Position numbers and translations under genes: made by a program
Part shown: piece after piece, positions 1-8,813 of the stretch
Position numbering within the stretch: position 1 is the first letter of the stretch
Layout: every line of letters starts with the position of its first letter
Notes under the pieces: model-generated
The model's input: the letters and a program-made list of their open reading frames with translations, nothing else
Told to the model about the DNA's origin: nothing
Database searches by the model: none
Assembly (NCBI RefSeq): GCF_028583545.1
Contig: NZ_CP087106.1
Location: 5,501,001-5,565,000, forward strand
Source: Methylobacterium sp. NMS14P
GTDB taxonomy: Bacteria > Pseudomonadota > Alphaproteobacteria > Rhizobiales > Beijerinckiaceae
Reading direction: 5' to 3'
DNA length: 64,000 nt

Positions 1-18
1 ATCGTGCAGGTTGAAACA

Positions 19-42
19 GAAACGATCGAAACGCATCGTTTC
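19..42. repeat. Inverted repeat at window start
   Basis: Two perfect 8-base arms, GAAACGAT (19-26) and ATCGTTTC (35-42), are separated by 8 bases, just downstream of the aldo/keto reductase stop. It could be a transcription terminator without a T-run, or an operator for a gene left of the window. The left neighbour is not visible, so the role is open. Confidence 0.4.
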
Positions 43-80
43 CGATCGCCGCCTGATCGTCCCGGTCCCGGGGCGGCGGC

Positions 81-1112
81 CTACCAGGGCGTCGGCTTGG
101 GGTTGCGCTCGTCGAAGCCGCGCTGGTGCCAGTACGGGTAGATCGGCGTCTCCTGGCTCGCCCCGTCGAGCCGGGCGACCTGCCCGGCCGTCAGGGTCCA
201 GCCGAGGGCGCCGAGGTTCTGCTTCAGCTGCTCCTCGTTGCGGGCGCCGACCACGATGTTGCACACGGTCGGCCGGGTCAGCAGCCAGTTGAGCGCGACC
301 TGCGCCACCGTCTTGCCGGTCTCGACCGCCACGGCGTCGAGGGCGTCGACCACGCCGAACAGGTAATCGTCGGAGACCGGCGGCCCGCCCTCGGCGCCGC
401 CGGCGGCGATGCGGCCGCTCTGGTTGGCCTGTCCGCGGCGGATCTTGCCGGTGAGGCGGCCCCAGCCCAGGGGGCTCCAGACCATCAGGCCGACGCCCTG
501 GTCGAGGCCCAGCGGCATCAGCTCCCACTCGTAGTGGCGGCCGATCAGCGAGTAGTAGCCCTGGTAGGCGACGTAGCGGGCGAGCCCGTGGCGCTCGGAG
601 GTGGCGAGCGCCATCATGAGCTGCCAGCCCGAGAAGTTCGAGGCACCGATATAGCCGATCTTGCCCGCGCGGGTGAGGTCGTCTAGCGCCCGCAGCGTCT
701 CGTCCACGGGGGTGAGCGCGTCGAAGCCGTGCATGAAGTAGACGTCGATATGGTCGGTGCCGAGCCGCTTCAGGCTGGCCTCGCAGGCGCGGATCAGGTG
801 GTAGCGCGAGGAGCCGACCTGGTTCAGCTCGCCGTTGAACCGGAAGGTCGCCTTGGTGGAGATCAGCGCCCGGTCGCGCTTGCCCTTCAGGGCCTGGCCC
901 AGGATCTCCTCCGAGGCGCCGCCGGAGTAGATGTCGGCCGTGTCGAAGAAGTTGACCCCGGACTCGAGGCAGAGATCGACCATGCGGGTCGCCTCGGCGA
1001 CGTCCGTCTGACCCCAGCGCTGGAAGAACTCGTTCGTGCCGCCGAAGGTGCCGGTGCCGAAGCTGAGCACCGGCACGGTGAGGCCAGAGCGTCCGAACTG
1101 CCTGTAGTCCAT
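81..1112 (-). CDS. Aldo/keto reductase
   Basis: A 343-aa cytosolic aldo/keto reductase, probably NADPH-dependent, reducing aldehydes or ketones; the true substrate is unknown. The start at 1112 (MDYRQFGRSG) is chosen because GAGGA precedes it and because family members begin there; the frame stays open upstream but codes low-complexity residues. The (alpha/beta)8 barrel signatures are visible: the NFFDTADIY segment with catalytic Asp and Tyr, the Lys in LISTK, and the His in YFMHGFD, plus the late NIVVGARNEEQL cofactor-binding stretch. The best family match is the AKR11/YrpG-like group of general stress reductases. It is the last gene of a long minus-strand run, behind the efflux genes, with about 100 bases between, so it may have its own promoter. 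Confidence 0.9.
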   Translation of the reverse strand: MDYRQFGRSGLTVPVLSFGTGTFGGTNEFFQRWGQTDVAEATRMVDLCLESGVNFFDTADIYSGGASEEILGQALKGKRDRALISTKATFRFNGELNQVGSSRYHLIRACEASLKRLGTDHIDVYFMHGFDALTPVDETLRALDDLTRAGKIGYIGASNFSGWQLMMALATSERHGLARYVAYQGYYSLIGRHYEWELMPLGLDQGVGLMVWSPLGWGRLTGKIRRGQANQSGRIAAGGAEGGPPVSDDYLFGVVDALDAVAVETGKTVAQVALNWLLTRPTVCNIVVGARNEEQLKQNLGALGWTLTAGQVARLDGASQETPIYPYWHQRGFDERNPKPTPW

Positions 1113-1215
1113 CGGATCCTCGTCGCGATCGCGGGCGCCGCGCGTCGGCGCGCCTGCCTGTCCAACGCGGCGAGACGCCCCGGCTTTCCCGGCCGGCACG
1201 GCCCAACGCGGACGA

Positions 1216-2211
1216 TCAGCGCCGCGACTCGACGACCGGCGCCCCGTCGCAGCGCTGGCCGGCGGCCGCGCCGGTGCGCCGATCGGGCGGCAGGGCGTCG
1301 GGGGATCCGGCCGTCTCGGCCAGGATCGCGACGTTCGCCGTCATCCCGGCCGCCAGCACGATCGGGCAGGGCACGTCGTCGAGGTCGATCCGGATCGGCA
1401 CCCGCTGCGCCAGCCGGACCCAGGTGAAGATCGGGTTGACCGTCGGCAGTCCCTGGACGCCCGGGGCGGCGTCGGCGACGCTGATCCCGCGGCCGAGGCC
1501 GGTGACCCGGCCCCGGATCGGGCGGTCCGGCCACGCCATCAGCGACACGCGCGCGGCGTCGCCCTCGCCGATGCGCGGGAGCTGCGTCTCCTCGAAATAG
1601 CCCTCGATCCAGAAGCTGTCGCCGTTGACCAGCGTCAGCGCCGGCTGCCCGGTGGCGGCGAACCCGCCCTCCTGCAGCAGCAGGTTGGTGACCCAGCCGT
1701 TCACCGTGGCCCGCAGGGTCGTGCGCTCCAGGTTGAGCCGCGCCTGCGCCAGCACGCCCTCCGCCTGGACCACGTTCGCCTGGGCGGCCTGCGCCTGGCC
1801 GCTGGTCGTCTGCTTCTGCTGCGGCGTGGTGGCGAGATCGTCGAGATCCGCGGTGCGCTGCGCGATCCCCGCGAGGTACCCGGCCTGCGCCCGGGCGCTG
1901 GCGAGGGCGCCCTCGGCCTGGGTCACTGCGTTCCTGAACGTGCCGGGGTCGATCGTGAACAGCACGTCGCCCCTGCGGACGAACTGGTTGTCGCGGACGC
2001 GGACCGCCACCACCGTGCCGGAGACCTCGGGCGCCACCTGCACGGTGTAGACGCGCACGCGCCCGTCCCGGGTCCAGGGCGTGTAGGCGTAGTAGAGGAA
2101 GGCGAGGTAGGCGAGGCCCACGGCCGCCGTCAGCGCCAGGAGGGTGGCGGCGACGTTGTAGGCGGGCGGCGGCTGCCAGTCGCGCAGCGACGGTCGCGGG
2201 TTCAGGGCCAT
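1216..2211 (-). CDS. HlyD/AaeA-type membrane fusion protein
   Basis: A 331-aa periplasmic adaptor of a proton-driven efflux pump, resembling the p-hydroxybenzoate efflux subunit AaeA. One N-terminal membrane anchor (about residues 21-43) is followed by the split biotinyl-lipoyl domain (VAPEVSGTVVAVRVRDNQFV near 58-77, and RTTLRATVNGWVTNLLLQEG after the hairpin), an alpha-helical hairpin rich in Ala/Gln, and a beta-barrel domain (DSFWIEGYFEETQL). Its ATG lies one base after the stop of the DUF1656 gene, so FUSC, DUF1656 and this gene form one operon. Together they should export small aromatic acids or similar compounds. The C-terminal tail is poorly conserved and Arg-rich. Confidence 0.9.
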   Translation of the reverse strand: MALNPRPSLRDWQPPPAYNVAATLLALTAAVGLAYLAFLYYAYTPWTRDGRVRVYTVQVAPEVSGTVVAVRVRDNQFVRRGDVLFTIDPGTFRNAVTQAEGALASARAQAGYLAGIAQRTADLDDLATTPQQKQTTSGQAQAAQANVVQAEGVLAQARLNLERTTLRATVNGWVTNLLLQEGGFAATGQPALTLVNGDSFWIEGYFEETQLPRIGEGDAARVSLMAWPDRPIRGRVTGLGRGISVADAAPGVQGLPTVNPIFTWVRLAQRVPIRIDLDDVPCPIVLAAGMTANVAILAETAGSPDALPPDRRTGAAAGQRCDGAPVVESRR

Positions 2212-2212
2212 C

Positions 2213-2437
2213 TCACGGACCCTGGACGCGCAGGGACAGGATCAGCAGCGCCGTCACGGCGGTGAGGAGGCTGAAGTCGAGCAGGGCGCGGTTCCAGACA
2301 AGGTGGTTGATGCCGATCCAGTCCAGGATCCAGCGCAGGCCCCAGGTGATCACCAGGGCGGCGAGCAGGCAGATCACCGCGGGCTCGACGTAGAGCCCCA
2401 GCACGTCGACCGCCCGCAATCCGACCACGCCGATCAC
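2213..2437 (-). CDS. DUF1656 small membrane protein (AaeX-like)
   Basis: A 74-aa membrane protein with two hydrophobic helices (around residues 17-33 and 49-67). This is the usual size and layout of DUF1656/AaeX proteins, which accompany FUSC-type efflux pumps. The start is a GTG at 2435-2437 that overlaps the FUSC stop as GTGA, a typical translational-coupling arrangement; no ATG gives a sensible start. Its role in the family is unproven, probably an accessory or assembly part of the pump. Position between the FUSC permease and the HlyD adaptor supports the call. Confidence 0.85.
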   Translation of the reverse strand: MIGVVGLRAVDVLGLYVEPAVICLLAALVITWGLRWILDWIGINHLVWNRALLDFSLLTAVTALLILSLRVQGP

Positions 2438-4278
2438 GCCCGCACTCCCGGATCGAGGTTCGGCCAGCCCGCGCGGTCGAGATCCGACACGAGGGCGGCC
2501 AGCGCCCCGATGCGCTCCGCCTGGAGCGGCAGGGTCGCCCGGTCGGCGAGATCGTGCAAGGGATCGGCCGCGCCGGATCGCGGATCGCTGAGCCGCGCCC
2601 AGACCGCCCGGCCGACGCGGCGCCCCTCCCGGTCGTCCGTCTCCCGCAGGGCGAGCAGCAGGAGCCCGATGACGAGCAGGCGCTCGCCGGTCCGGGCCGC
2701 CTCGGCATCCGTGCCGACGAGGGCGAGCCGGCCGAAGCCCCGGGCGAGGTAGCGGTCGAGGGGCGGCACCAGGAGCGCCGGGTCGAGGGCCGCGCCGCGC
2801 ACCGACCGGACCAGCCGCCGGCGGGCCCGCAGCCGCAGCGTCGCGGCGCTCACGGGCGGCGGCAGGGCCGAGAACGCGATCGCCGCCACCGCCATGCCGA
2901 GAAGCTCGGCCAGCACGGTGTTGAGCGAGTCGGCGAGGTCGTAGGTCATCGGGTTCTTGGGATCGAGCACGCCGAACACGAAGAAGCCGAAGCCGATCCC
3001 GTAGATCGCGCGCTTGTCGGCGCGGCCGACCACCGCCAGCATCGCCACCGGCAGCAGCACCGCGGCCAGCAGCGCGAAGCTCCCGGTGGTCGTCAGCAGG
3101 GTGTAGCGCAGGGTCAGCCCGACCACGCCGGCGAGCAGCGCGCCGACCAGGAAGGCGCGGGATTCCGCCCGCGGGTCGGCATGGGCGGCGAGCAGCACGC
3201 AGACGAGGCTCGCCCAGGTCGCGGCGCCGGCCCCGTGCGACCAGCCGGTGACGTACCAGAAGCCGTTGACGAGCAGGACGGCGGCGGCGGTGCGCAGGCC
3301 GTTGTCGAAGGCGTGCCAGCCGTCCCAGTCCAGGTCGTTCCACAGGAGCAGGTGCGGCCGGAACGGCACGCGCCGCCGGCCCACGCGGCCGCCGGCCCGC
3401 AGCAGCCGCGCCGAGACCCGGACGCGCCCGACCTGCCGGACGGCGATCGCCCCGCCGGCCCCGATCAGGTCGGTCGAGCGCGATCCCGGCCGCTCCGGCA
3501 GCAGCGCCCGCAGCAGGCCCGCGGCGAGCACCCGCCGCAGCCGGGGGGCGGCGTTGCGGATGCCGCGGCCGCCGGAGCGGAGGGAGGGCTGCTCGGTGAA
3601 CGTGTCGGTGACCTCCTCGCCCAGGGTCATGACGGCGGCGATCGGCATCGGGCCGGGTCGCTCGCCCCGCCGCAGGGCGGCTATCCAGGCGTCGCAGGCC
3701 TCGGCGGCCGCCTCGAGCCGTCCCGCCAGGGCGCGGCCGACGGCGGGCACGCCCGGCGCCACGAACACGTTCGACGCGTAGGCGCAGCCGATCCCCAGCA
3801 GGATCGTCGAGCAGCGGTCGACGCCGATCTGGAACACGGCCTCCGGGTTCTGCACGTCGGCCAGCGCGATGATCGGCACGGTGAAGCCCATCGAGGCGAA
3901 GCCGTAGGCGCGCTGGCCGCTCTCGACGCTGGAGGCCGCGGTGAGCAGGCCCATCCACAGGGCCAGCGCGAGGTCGAAGGCCAGGGTCGCCTGGGCGAAA
4001 TTGGCGACCAGCACCATCGCGACGGTGACGCCCACCAGCGTGCTGCCGGCCCGCCACAGGCTCTTGCGCAGGGAGGCCGCGCGGGTGGCGAGCGTCACCG
4101 AGATGACCGTCCAGCCGGCCCAGTGCGGCAGCGCCAGCTCGAGCCACATGGCGAGCCAGATCGCCGCGATCGCGGTGAGCGCGATGCGCACGGCCTCGGC
4201 CGCCTCGCGCGGCCACCACGCCGCGAGACGCTGCAGGAGGCCCGGCGCGCCTTCGGAGAGCGCGGCCTCACCGGCCAC
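2434..4278 (-). CDS. FUSC-family efflux permease (AaeB/YccS-like)
   Basis: A 614-aa inner-membrane transporter of the FUSC superfamily, the likely pump component for aromatic acids. It has the duplicated layout of the family: an N-terminal helical bundle (about residues 28-175, starting RIALTAIAAIWLAMWLE), a cytoplasmic linker, a second bundle (about 320-470, with GALLAGVVGLTLRYTLL and the DPKNPMTYDLADSLNT loop), and a C-terminal soluble helical region. The stop overlaps the DUF1656 GTG start by four bases. The first gene of the efflux operon, it begins 47 bases after the bd oxidase subunit II stop, so read-through from the respiratory block is possible. Confidence 0.88.
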   Translation of the reverse strand: MAGEAALSEGAPGLLQRLAAWWPREAAEAVRIALTAIAAIWLAMWLELALPHWAGWTVISVTLATRAASLRKSLWRAGSTLVGVTVAMVLVANFAQATLAFDLALALWMGLLTAASSVESGQRAYGFASMGFTVPIIALADVQNPEAVFQIGVDRCSTILLGIGCAYASNVFVAPGVPAVGRALAGRLEAAAEACDAWIAALRRGERPGPMPIAAVMTLGEEVTDTFTEQPSLRSGGRGIRNAAPRLRRVLAAGLLRALLPERPGSRSTDLIGAGGAIAVRQVGRVRVSARLLRAGGRVGRRRVPFRPHLLLWNDLDWDGWHAFDNGLRTAAAVLLVNGFWYVTGWSHGAGAATWASLVCVLLAAHADPRAESRAFLVGALLAGVVGLTLRYTLLTTTGSFALLAAVLLPVAMLAVVGRADKRAIYGIGFGFFVFGVLDPKNPMTYDLADSLNTVLAELLGMAVAAIAFSALPPPVSAATLRLRARRRLVRSVRGAALDPALLVPPLDRYLARGFGRLALVGTDAEAARTGERLLVIGLLLLALRETDDREGRRVGRAVWARLSDPRSGAADPLHDLADRATLPLQAERIGALAALVSDLDRAGWPNLDPGVRA

Positions 4279-4325
4279 GGCGCACCCTCACCGGCCGAGG
4301 CGGGTCCGGGAGCCCGAGAGCGGGC

Positions 4326-5312
4326 TCAGTCATAGTGCTCGGCGACGTCGACCTTCCCCTTGAACACCCGGTAGACCACCAGGGTGTAGATCAGGGTGAT
4401 CGGCAGCACCACGATCCCGGCGCCCCAGAACATGAAGGACAGGCTCGACTCCGGCGCTGCCGCCTCGGTCACCGTCACGCTGAACGGCACCATGTAGGGC
4501 AGGAACGAGGCGGCGAGCGTGGCGAAGGCGGCGGCGAAGATCAGCGCCACCAGCGGGAAGGGCAGGGCGTCGATCCGGCGCCGCGCCGCGTAGAGGAGCC
4601 CGGCGCAGGCCGCGGCCCCCACGAGGGGCAGGACCAGCATCTCGGGCCGCTCGACCCAGCGGTGCAGCACCCGCAGGTTCATCGCCAGCGCGTACGCGAA
4701 GGCCGCGCCGAGGAAGACCAGCACGCCCAGGAGGAGCCGCGGCAGCAGCCGGAAGCCGAGATCGCGCACGTCGGACTCGGTCTTGCCGCACAGCCACGCG
4801 GCGCCGAGCAGCGCGTAGCCGAGGCACAGGCCGAGCCCGCAGAGCAGGGAGAAGGGCGTGAGCCACGTGAATGCCCCGCCGGCATAGAGCCCGTCGCGGA
4901 CCGGCAGCTCCTGCACCAGCGCCCCGACCGTCACGCCCTGCACGAAGGCCGCGCAGTAGGAGCCGCCGACGAAGCCCGCGTCCCAGACCCGCCGCAGCCG
5001 CCGGGACTTGTAGCGGAACTCGAAGGCGACGCCGCGCAGGATCAGGGCCGCGAGCATCAGGAGGAGCGGCAGGTAGAAGGCCGAGAGCAGCAGCGCGTAG
5101 ACCGTCGGGAAGGCCCCGAACAGGATCGTGGCGGCGAGCACCAGCCAGGTCTCGTTGCCGTCCCAGACCGGGGCGATCGCCTGCATCATGTGCCGGCGCG
5201 CCGTCTCGTCCGGGGCGATCCCGAACAGCATGCCGACGCCGAGGTCGAACCCGTCGAGCAGCACGTAGAGCATCAGGGTGAGGGCGAGGGCGGCGGCCCA
5301 GAACGCGATCAT
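4326..5312 (-). CDS. cydB: bd-type quinol oxidase subunit II (CioB/CydB)
   Basis: A 328-aa polytopic inner-membrane subunit of a bd-type terminal oxidase, which reduces O2 with electrons from quinol. The N-terminus carries the family signature LLDGFDLGVGML and APVWDGNETWLV, followed by FYLPLLLMLAALILRGVAFEFR. The length fits the cyanide-insensitive oxidase (CioB, about 335 aa) better than E. coli CydB (about 379 aa). It starts 6 bases after the subunit I stop, so the two are co-translated. No cydX or cydDC gene is seen nearby, also usual for Cio-type operons. Confidence 0.95.
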   Translation of the reverse strand: MIAFWAAALALTLMLYVLLDGFDLGVGMLFGIAPDETARRHMMQAIAPVWDGNETWLVLAATILFGAFPTVYALLLSAFYLPLLLMLAALILRGVAFEFRYKSRRLRRVWDAGFVGGSYCAAFVQGVTVGALVQELPVRDGLYAGGAFTWLTPFSLLCGLGLCLGYALLGAAWLCGKTESDVRDLGFRLLPRLLLGVLVFLGAAFAYALAMNLRVLHRWVERPEMLVLPLVGAAACAGLLYAARRRIDALPFPLVALIFAAAFATLAASFLPYMVPFSVTVTEAAAPESSLSFMFWGAGIVVLPITLIYTLVVYRVFKGKVDVAEHYD

Positions 5313-5318
5313 GGCCGC

Positions 5319-6755
5319 TCACTCCGCCGGTGTGCCGGTCGGCGCGCCGCCCGGGGTGCCGCCCGGGATACCGGGACTGTCGCCCGGCACGGCCAGCGGC
5401 CGCTTGGGGTTGGCGGCGCTGCCGGCGTGGGCCGGCGTCGGCAGGATGCCGGCCTTGAGCATGCGGTAGATGTAGACGGTGCCGGCCGCGAAGATCAGCG
5501 CGTAGACCGCGCCGAACACGGCGAGCGAGGTCGCCACCTGCGGCGCGGCCAGGAACGGCGTCGCCGCGTCGGCGGTGCGCAGCTGGCCGTAGACCGTCCA
5601 GGGCTGGCGCCCGACCTCGGCGGTGAACCATCCGGTCAGGGTCGCCACGAAGCCCAGCGGGAACGACAGGAAGATGGCCCATTGCAGCCAGCGCGCCCGC
5701 TCCAGCCGCCCGGTGGCGTAGAACGCCATCCCGCCCCAGGCCAGCGCCAGCATCAGCAGCCCGCAGCCGACCATGATCCGGAAGGCGAAGAACGGGATCA
5801 GCACCGGCGGCCGGTCGGCCTTGGGGATGTCCTTGATGCCGATCACCTTGCCGGTGAGGGTGCCGTCGTCGATCAGGCTGCCGATCGGGGCGGGCAGCGC
5901 GATGACGAAGTGGTTCTTCTCCTGCGCCTCGTCGGGCCAGGCGAACAGGATCTCGCCGGCCGGCGCTTGGCTCTCCCAGTGGCCCTCGATCGCGGCGATC
6001 TTAGAGGGCTGGTGCTTGACGACGTAGTCGCCGGTGAGGTGGCCGAAGAAGAGCTGCAGCGGCACCAGGATCGCGGCGAGGCCGAGCCCCATCCGGACCA
6101 TGGCGCGGGCCTCGGCGCGGTCCCGGTTCCGCAGCATCGACCACGCCCCCGTCGCGGCCACGCAGAAGCTGGTGGTGACGTAGGCGGCCAGGACCATGTG
6201 GGGGAAGCGGACCCAGACGACCCCGTTGAAGATGATCGCCCACCAGTCGGTCGGCACGAACACGCCGTCCGCGCGCAGGGCGAAGCCGGTCGGGTACTGC
6301 ATCCACGAATTGTTCACGAGGATCCAGAACGACGACAGGCTGGTGCCGAGGCAGACCATCAGGCAGGCGAACAGGTAGAACCAGCGCGGCACCCGCCGCC
6401 GGCCGAACATCAGCACCCCGAAGAACGAGGCCTCCAGCGCGAAGGCCGTGAAGCTCTCGTAGCCGAGGAGCGGCCCCTGGATCGGGCCGGTGCGACGGGC
6501 GAGCTCGCTCCAGTTGGTGCCGAACTGGAACGCCATGACGATGCCGGAGACGACGCCGAGCCCGAAGGCGACCGCGAAGATCTTGAGCCAGAAGTCGAAC
6601 AGGCGGTCGTAGACCGGCTCGTCCGAGATCATCGCCCGGGCCTGCAGGAAGGCGAGCCAGGCCGCCAGCCCGACCGTGAAGGCCGGGAAGATGATGTGGA
6701 ACGAGACCGTGAAGGCGAACTGGATGCGCGAGAGCATCAGGGCGGAGATGTCCAT
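5319..6755 (-). CDS. cydA: bd-type quinol oxidase subunit I (CioA/CydA)
   Basis: A 478-aa haem-binding subunit of the bd-type quinol oxidase. Visible marks are the haem-ligand region RIQFAFTVSFHIIFPAF (His20), the motif LGYESFTAFALEASFFGVLMFG, a short Q-loop, and the signature GRQPWTVYGQLRT. The short Q-loop and the length match the cyanide-insensitive Cio subgroup. The start at 6755 is preceded by GGAGGA; an upstream in-frame codon adds only Arg/Ala-rich residues. The Gly/Pro/Thr-rich C-terminal tail is unusual. The gene follows mqo by about 106 bases, so the oxidase probably drains quinol reduced by Mqo and PoxB. Confidence 0.95.
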   Translation of the reverse strand: MDISALMLSRIQFAFTVSFHIIFPAFTVGLAAWLAFLQARAMISDEPVYDRLFDFWLKIFAVAFGLGVVSGIVMAFQFGTNWSELARRTGPIQGPLLGYESFTAFALEASFFGVLMFGRRRVPRWFYLFACLMVCLGTSLSSFWILVNNSWMQYPTGFALRADGVFVPTDWWAIIFNGVVWVRFPHMVLAAYVTTSFCVAATGAWSMLRNRDRAEARAMVRMGLGLAAILVPLQLFFGHLTGDYVVKHQPSKIAAIEGHWESQAPAGEILFAWPDEAQEKNHFVIALPAPIGSLIDDGTLTGKVIGIKDIPKADRPPVLIPFFAFRIMVGCGLLMLALAWGGMAFYATGRLERARWLQWAIFLSFPLGFVATLTGWFTAEVGRQPWTVYGQLRTADAATPFLAAPQVATSLAVFGAVYALIFAAGTVYIYRMLKAGILPTPAHAGSAANPKRPLAVPGDSPGIPGGTPGGAPTGTPAE

Positions 6756-6861
6756 CGTTCCTCCCTCGGCCGAAGCCCGCCGGTCCGCCGCCCCGGGGCG
6801 GGCGCGCCGCACCCTCAGATGTCCGCCGGCGGGGCGCGGGGAACCGCGCCTCGCGGAACTG

Positions 6862-8373
6862 TCAGACGTTGTCGATCCTCAGGACCGGCGCCGTCTCGGC
6901 CCGGCTGCGGCGGCAGGCCTCGGCGTCCCGCTTGAGGTCGATGCCGTAGGTCGGGATCACCGCCTTGAGGCGGGGCAGCCAGGCGTCCGGCGTGAGCCGG
7001 TCGGCGAAGCACTTCTCCAGCACCTCGACCGCGATGAAGGCCGCCGTCGAGGCGCCCGGCGAGGCGCCGAGCAGCGCGCAGATCGAGTTGTCGGCCGCGG
7101 CCACCAGTTCGGTGCCGAATTCGAGGTAGCCCTCCTCCAGCGGGTTCGTCTTGCCGGTCGGCTTGATCGTCTGCACCCGCTGGCCGGCCACCGCCGAGGT
7201 CCAGTCCTGCTTCAGCGCCTTGGGGAAGAAGTCCTTGAGGGTCGCGAACTGGTGGTCGGAGCTCTGGAGCACCTGGCCCACGAGGTACTCGGTGAGCGCG
7301 ACGTTGTCCTTGGCGACGTCCAGCAGCGGCACGATGTTGTGGGGCGTCAGCGCGGTGAACAGGTCGGTGAGCGACCCGTGCTTGAGGAAGCGGGACGAGA
7401 AGCCCGCGTAGGGCCCGAACAGCAGCGAGCGCTTGCCGCCGATGATGCGGGTGTCGAGGTGGGGCACCGACATCGGCGGCGAGCCGGAGGCCGCCTTGCC
7501 GTAGACCTTGGCGTGGTGGCGCGCGCTGACTGCGTCGACGTCGCAGCGCAGCCAGATCCCCGAGACCGGGAAGCCGCCGTAGCCGCGCCCCTCCGGGATC
7601 TTCGAGGCCTGCAGCAGCGGCAGCGAGCCGCCGCCCGCGCCGATGAACACGAACTTCGCCGTCGCGGTCTGGCGCGTCCCGTCGTAGGTGTCCTCGACGG
7701 TCACGGCCCAGCGGCCGTCGTCGACCCGGTCCAGGGCGACGACCTTGCGGTTGTAGTGCACGGCGAAGCCGGGCTGCGCCGCGAGCTGCTTGACCAGCAG
7801 GTGCGTGAGGGCGCCGTAATCGACGTCGGTCCCGGTGACGATCCGGGTGGCGGCGATCGGCTCGCCGGGGGCGCGGCCCTCGATGATCAGCGGCGCCCAG
7901 CCGGCGATGACCTGCGGGTCCTCGCTGTACTCCATGCCGTGATAGCAGTGGTGCGCCGACATCGCGGCGTAGCGCGCCTTGAGGAACGCGACGTTCTCGG
8001 CCCCCCAGACGAAGCTCATGTGCGGGCAGGGATGGATGAAGGCGCGCGGATCGGGGATCGCGCCCTTCCGCACGAGGTGCGCCCAGAGCTGGCGCGAGAT
8101 GTCGAACTCGGTGTTGACCTCCAGGGCCTTGGCGATGTCGACGCTGCCGTCGGGGCGCTGGGGCGTGTAGTTCAGCTCGCAATTGGCCGCGTGGCCGGTG
8201 CCGGCGTTGTTCCAGCCCTCCGAGCTCTCCTGCGCGCAGTCGTGCAGCGTCTCGAACATCGCGATCCTGAGCGACGGCTCCAGCTCCTTCAGCATCGTGC
8301 CGAAGGTCGCGCTCATGATCCCGGCGCCGATCAGCACCACGTCGGGATTGTCGTCGTCGCTCATGGCGGCCAT
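6862..8373 (-). CDS. mqo: Malate:quinone oxidoreductase
   Basis: A 503-aa FAD-dependent, membrane-associated enzyme that oxidises malate to oxaloacetate and passes electrons to quinone, bypassing NAD-dependent malate dehydrogenase. The FAD-binding dinucleotide fold opens the protein (VVLIGAGIMSATFG), followed by the family segments SSEGWNNAGTGHAANCELNYTP and VWGAENVAFLKARY, and the C-terminal LLGASPGASTAAFI. Length is normal for Mqo. The start at 8373 has GAGGGG seven bases upstream; a second ATG sits three codons later. It follows the cupin gene by 11 bases and lies in a block with fumarase, which makes its substrate. Confidence 0.96.
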   Translation of the reverse strand: MAAMSDDDNPDVVLIGAGIMSATFGTMLKELEPSLRIAMFETLHDCAQESSEGWNNAGTGHAANCELNYTPQRPDGSVDIAKALEVNTEFDISRQLWAHLVRKGAIPDPRAFIHPCPHMSFVWGAENVAFLKARYAAMSAHHCYHGMEYSEDPQVIAGWAPLIIEGRAPGEPIAATRIVTGTDVDYGALTHLLVKQLAAQPGFAVHYNRKVVALDRVDDGRWAVTVEDTYDGTRQTATAKFVFIGAGGGSLPLLQASKIPEGRGYGGFPVSGIWLRCDVDAVSARHHAKVYGKAASGSPPMSVPHLDTRIIGGKRSLLFGPYAGFSSRFLKHGSLTDLFTALTPHNIVPLLDVAKDNVALTEYLVGQVLQSSDHQFATLKDFFPKALKQDWTSAVAGQRVQTIKPTGKTNPLEEGYLEFGTELVAAADNSICALLGASPGASTAAFIAVEVLEKCFADRLTPDAWLPRLKAVIPTYGIDLKRDAEACRRSRAETAPVLRIDNV

Positions 8374-8384
8374 CGGGCCCCTCC

Positions 8385-8783
8385 TCAGGCGGTCTTGTTC
8401 GGAACGAAGGGGAGCCTGGCCTCGGCGCCGGGGGCGAGGATCACGTAGGCCCGGCACCAGGGCTCGTCGTCGACGAGGCGCCAGGAATGGCCGGAGCCGG
8501 CCGTGTCCTCGGCGATGAGGATGTCGCCGGGGCGGATCGTGAAGTGCGCGCCGGCCCTCGTCTGGAAGTCGAGGGTGCCGCGCAGGGTGATGACGAACTG
8601 CCGGGTCGGCGCCGCGTGCCACGCGTAGGTGCCGCCGGCCTGGGTCTCGCGGAAGGAGATCGAGACCACGTCGGTCGTGCCGCTGAGGATGTCGCCGCGC
8701 TCGCCGTGGGGCAGGTCGATGACGCCTTCCTCGAAGTAGGAATTGTCGTCGTCACCGGTCCAGATGCGTACGCAGCGGATCAT
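8385..8783 (-). CDS. Cupin-domain protein
   Basis: A 132-aa single-domain cupin. The two cupin motifs are recognisable: GGTYAWHAAPTRQFVITLRG (motif 1, with His and Gln rather than the full HxH set) and PGDILIAEDTAGSGHSWRLV (motif 2, with His). It may bind a metal and a small ligand or act as a sensor; no enzymatic function can be assigned. It is placed between poxB (30 bases away) and mqo (11 bases away), so it is almost certainly co-transcribed and may tune or service this quinone-linked pathway. Confidence 0.85.
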   Translation of the reverse strand: MIRCVRIWTGDDDNSYFEEGVIDLPHGERGDILSGTTDVVSISFRETQAGGTYAWHAAPTRQFVITLRGTLDFQTRAGAHFTIRPGDILIAEDTAGSGHSWRLVDDEPWCRAYVILAPGAEARLPFVPNKTA

Positions 8784-8813
8784 CGGGCAGAACTCCGACT
8801 TCGGACGGGCGCC

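Noticed and set aside
2554..4335. 593-codon plus-strand frame opposite the FUSC gene
   Set aside because: Antisense to a clear FUSC permease; composition is Gln/Arg/Gly-rich and repetitive.
4335..6935. Very long open frame on the plus strand opposite the bd oxidase genes
   Set aside because: It is antisense to well-identified cydA and cydB, is Gln/Arg/Glu/His-rich low-complexity text and has no domain; long antisense frames are common at this GC content.
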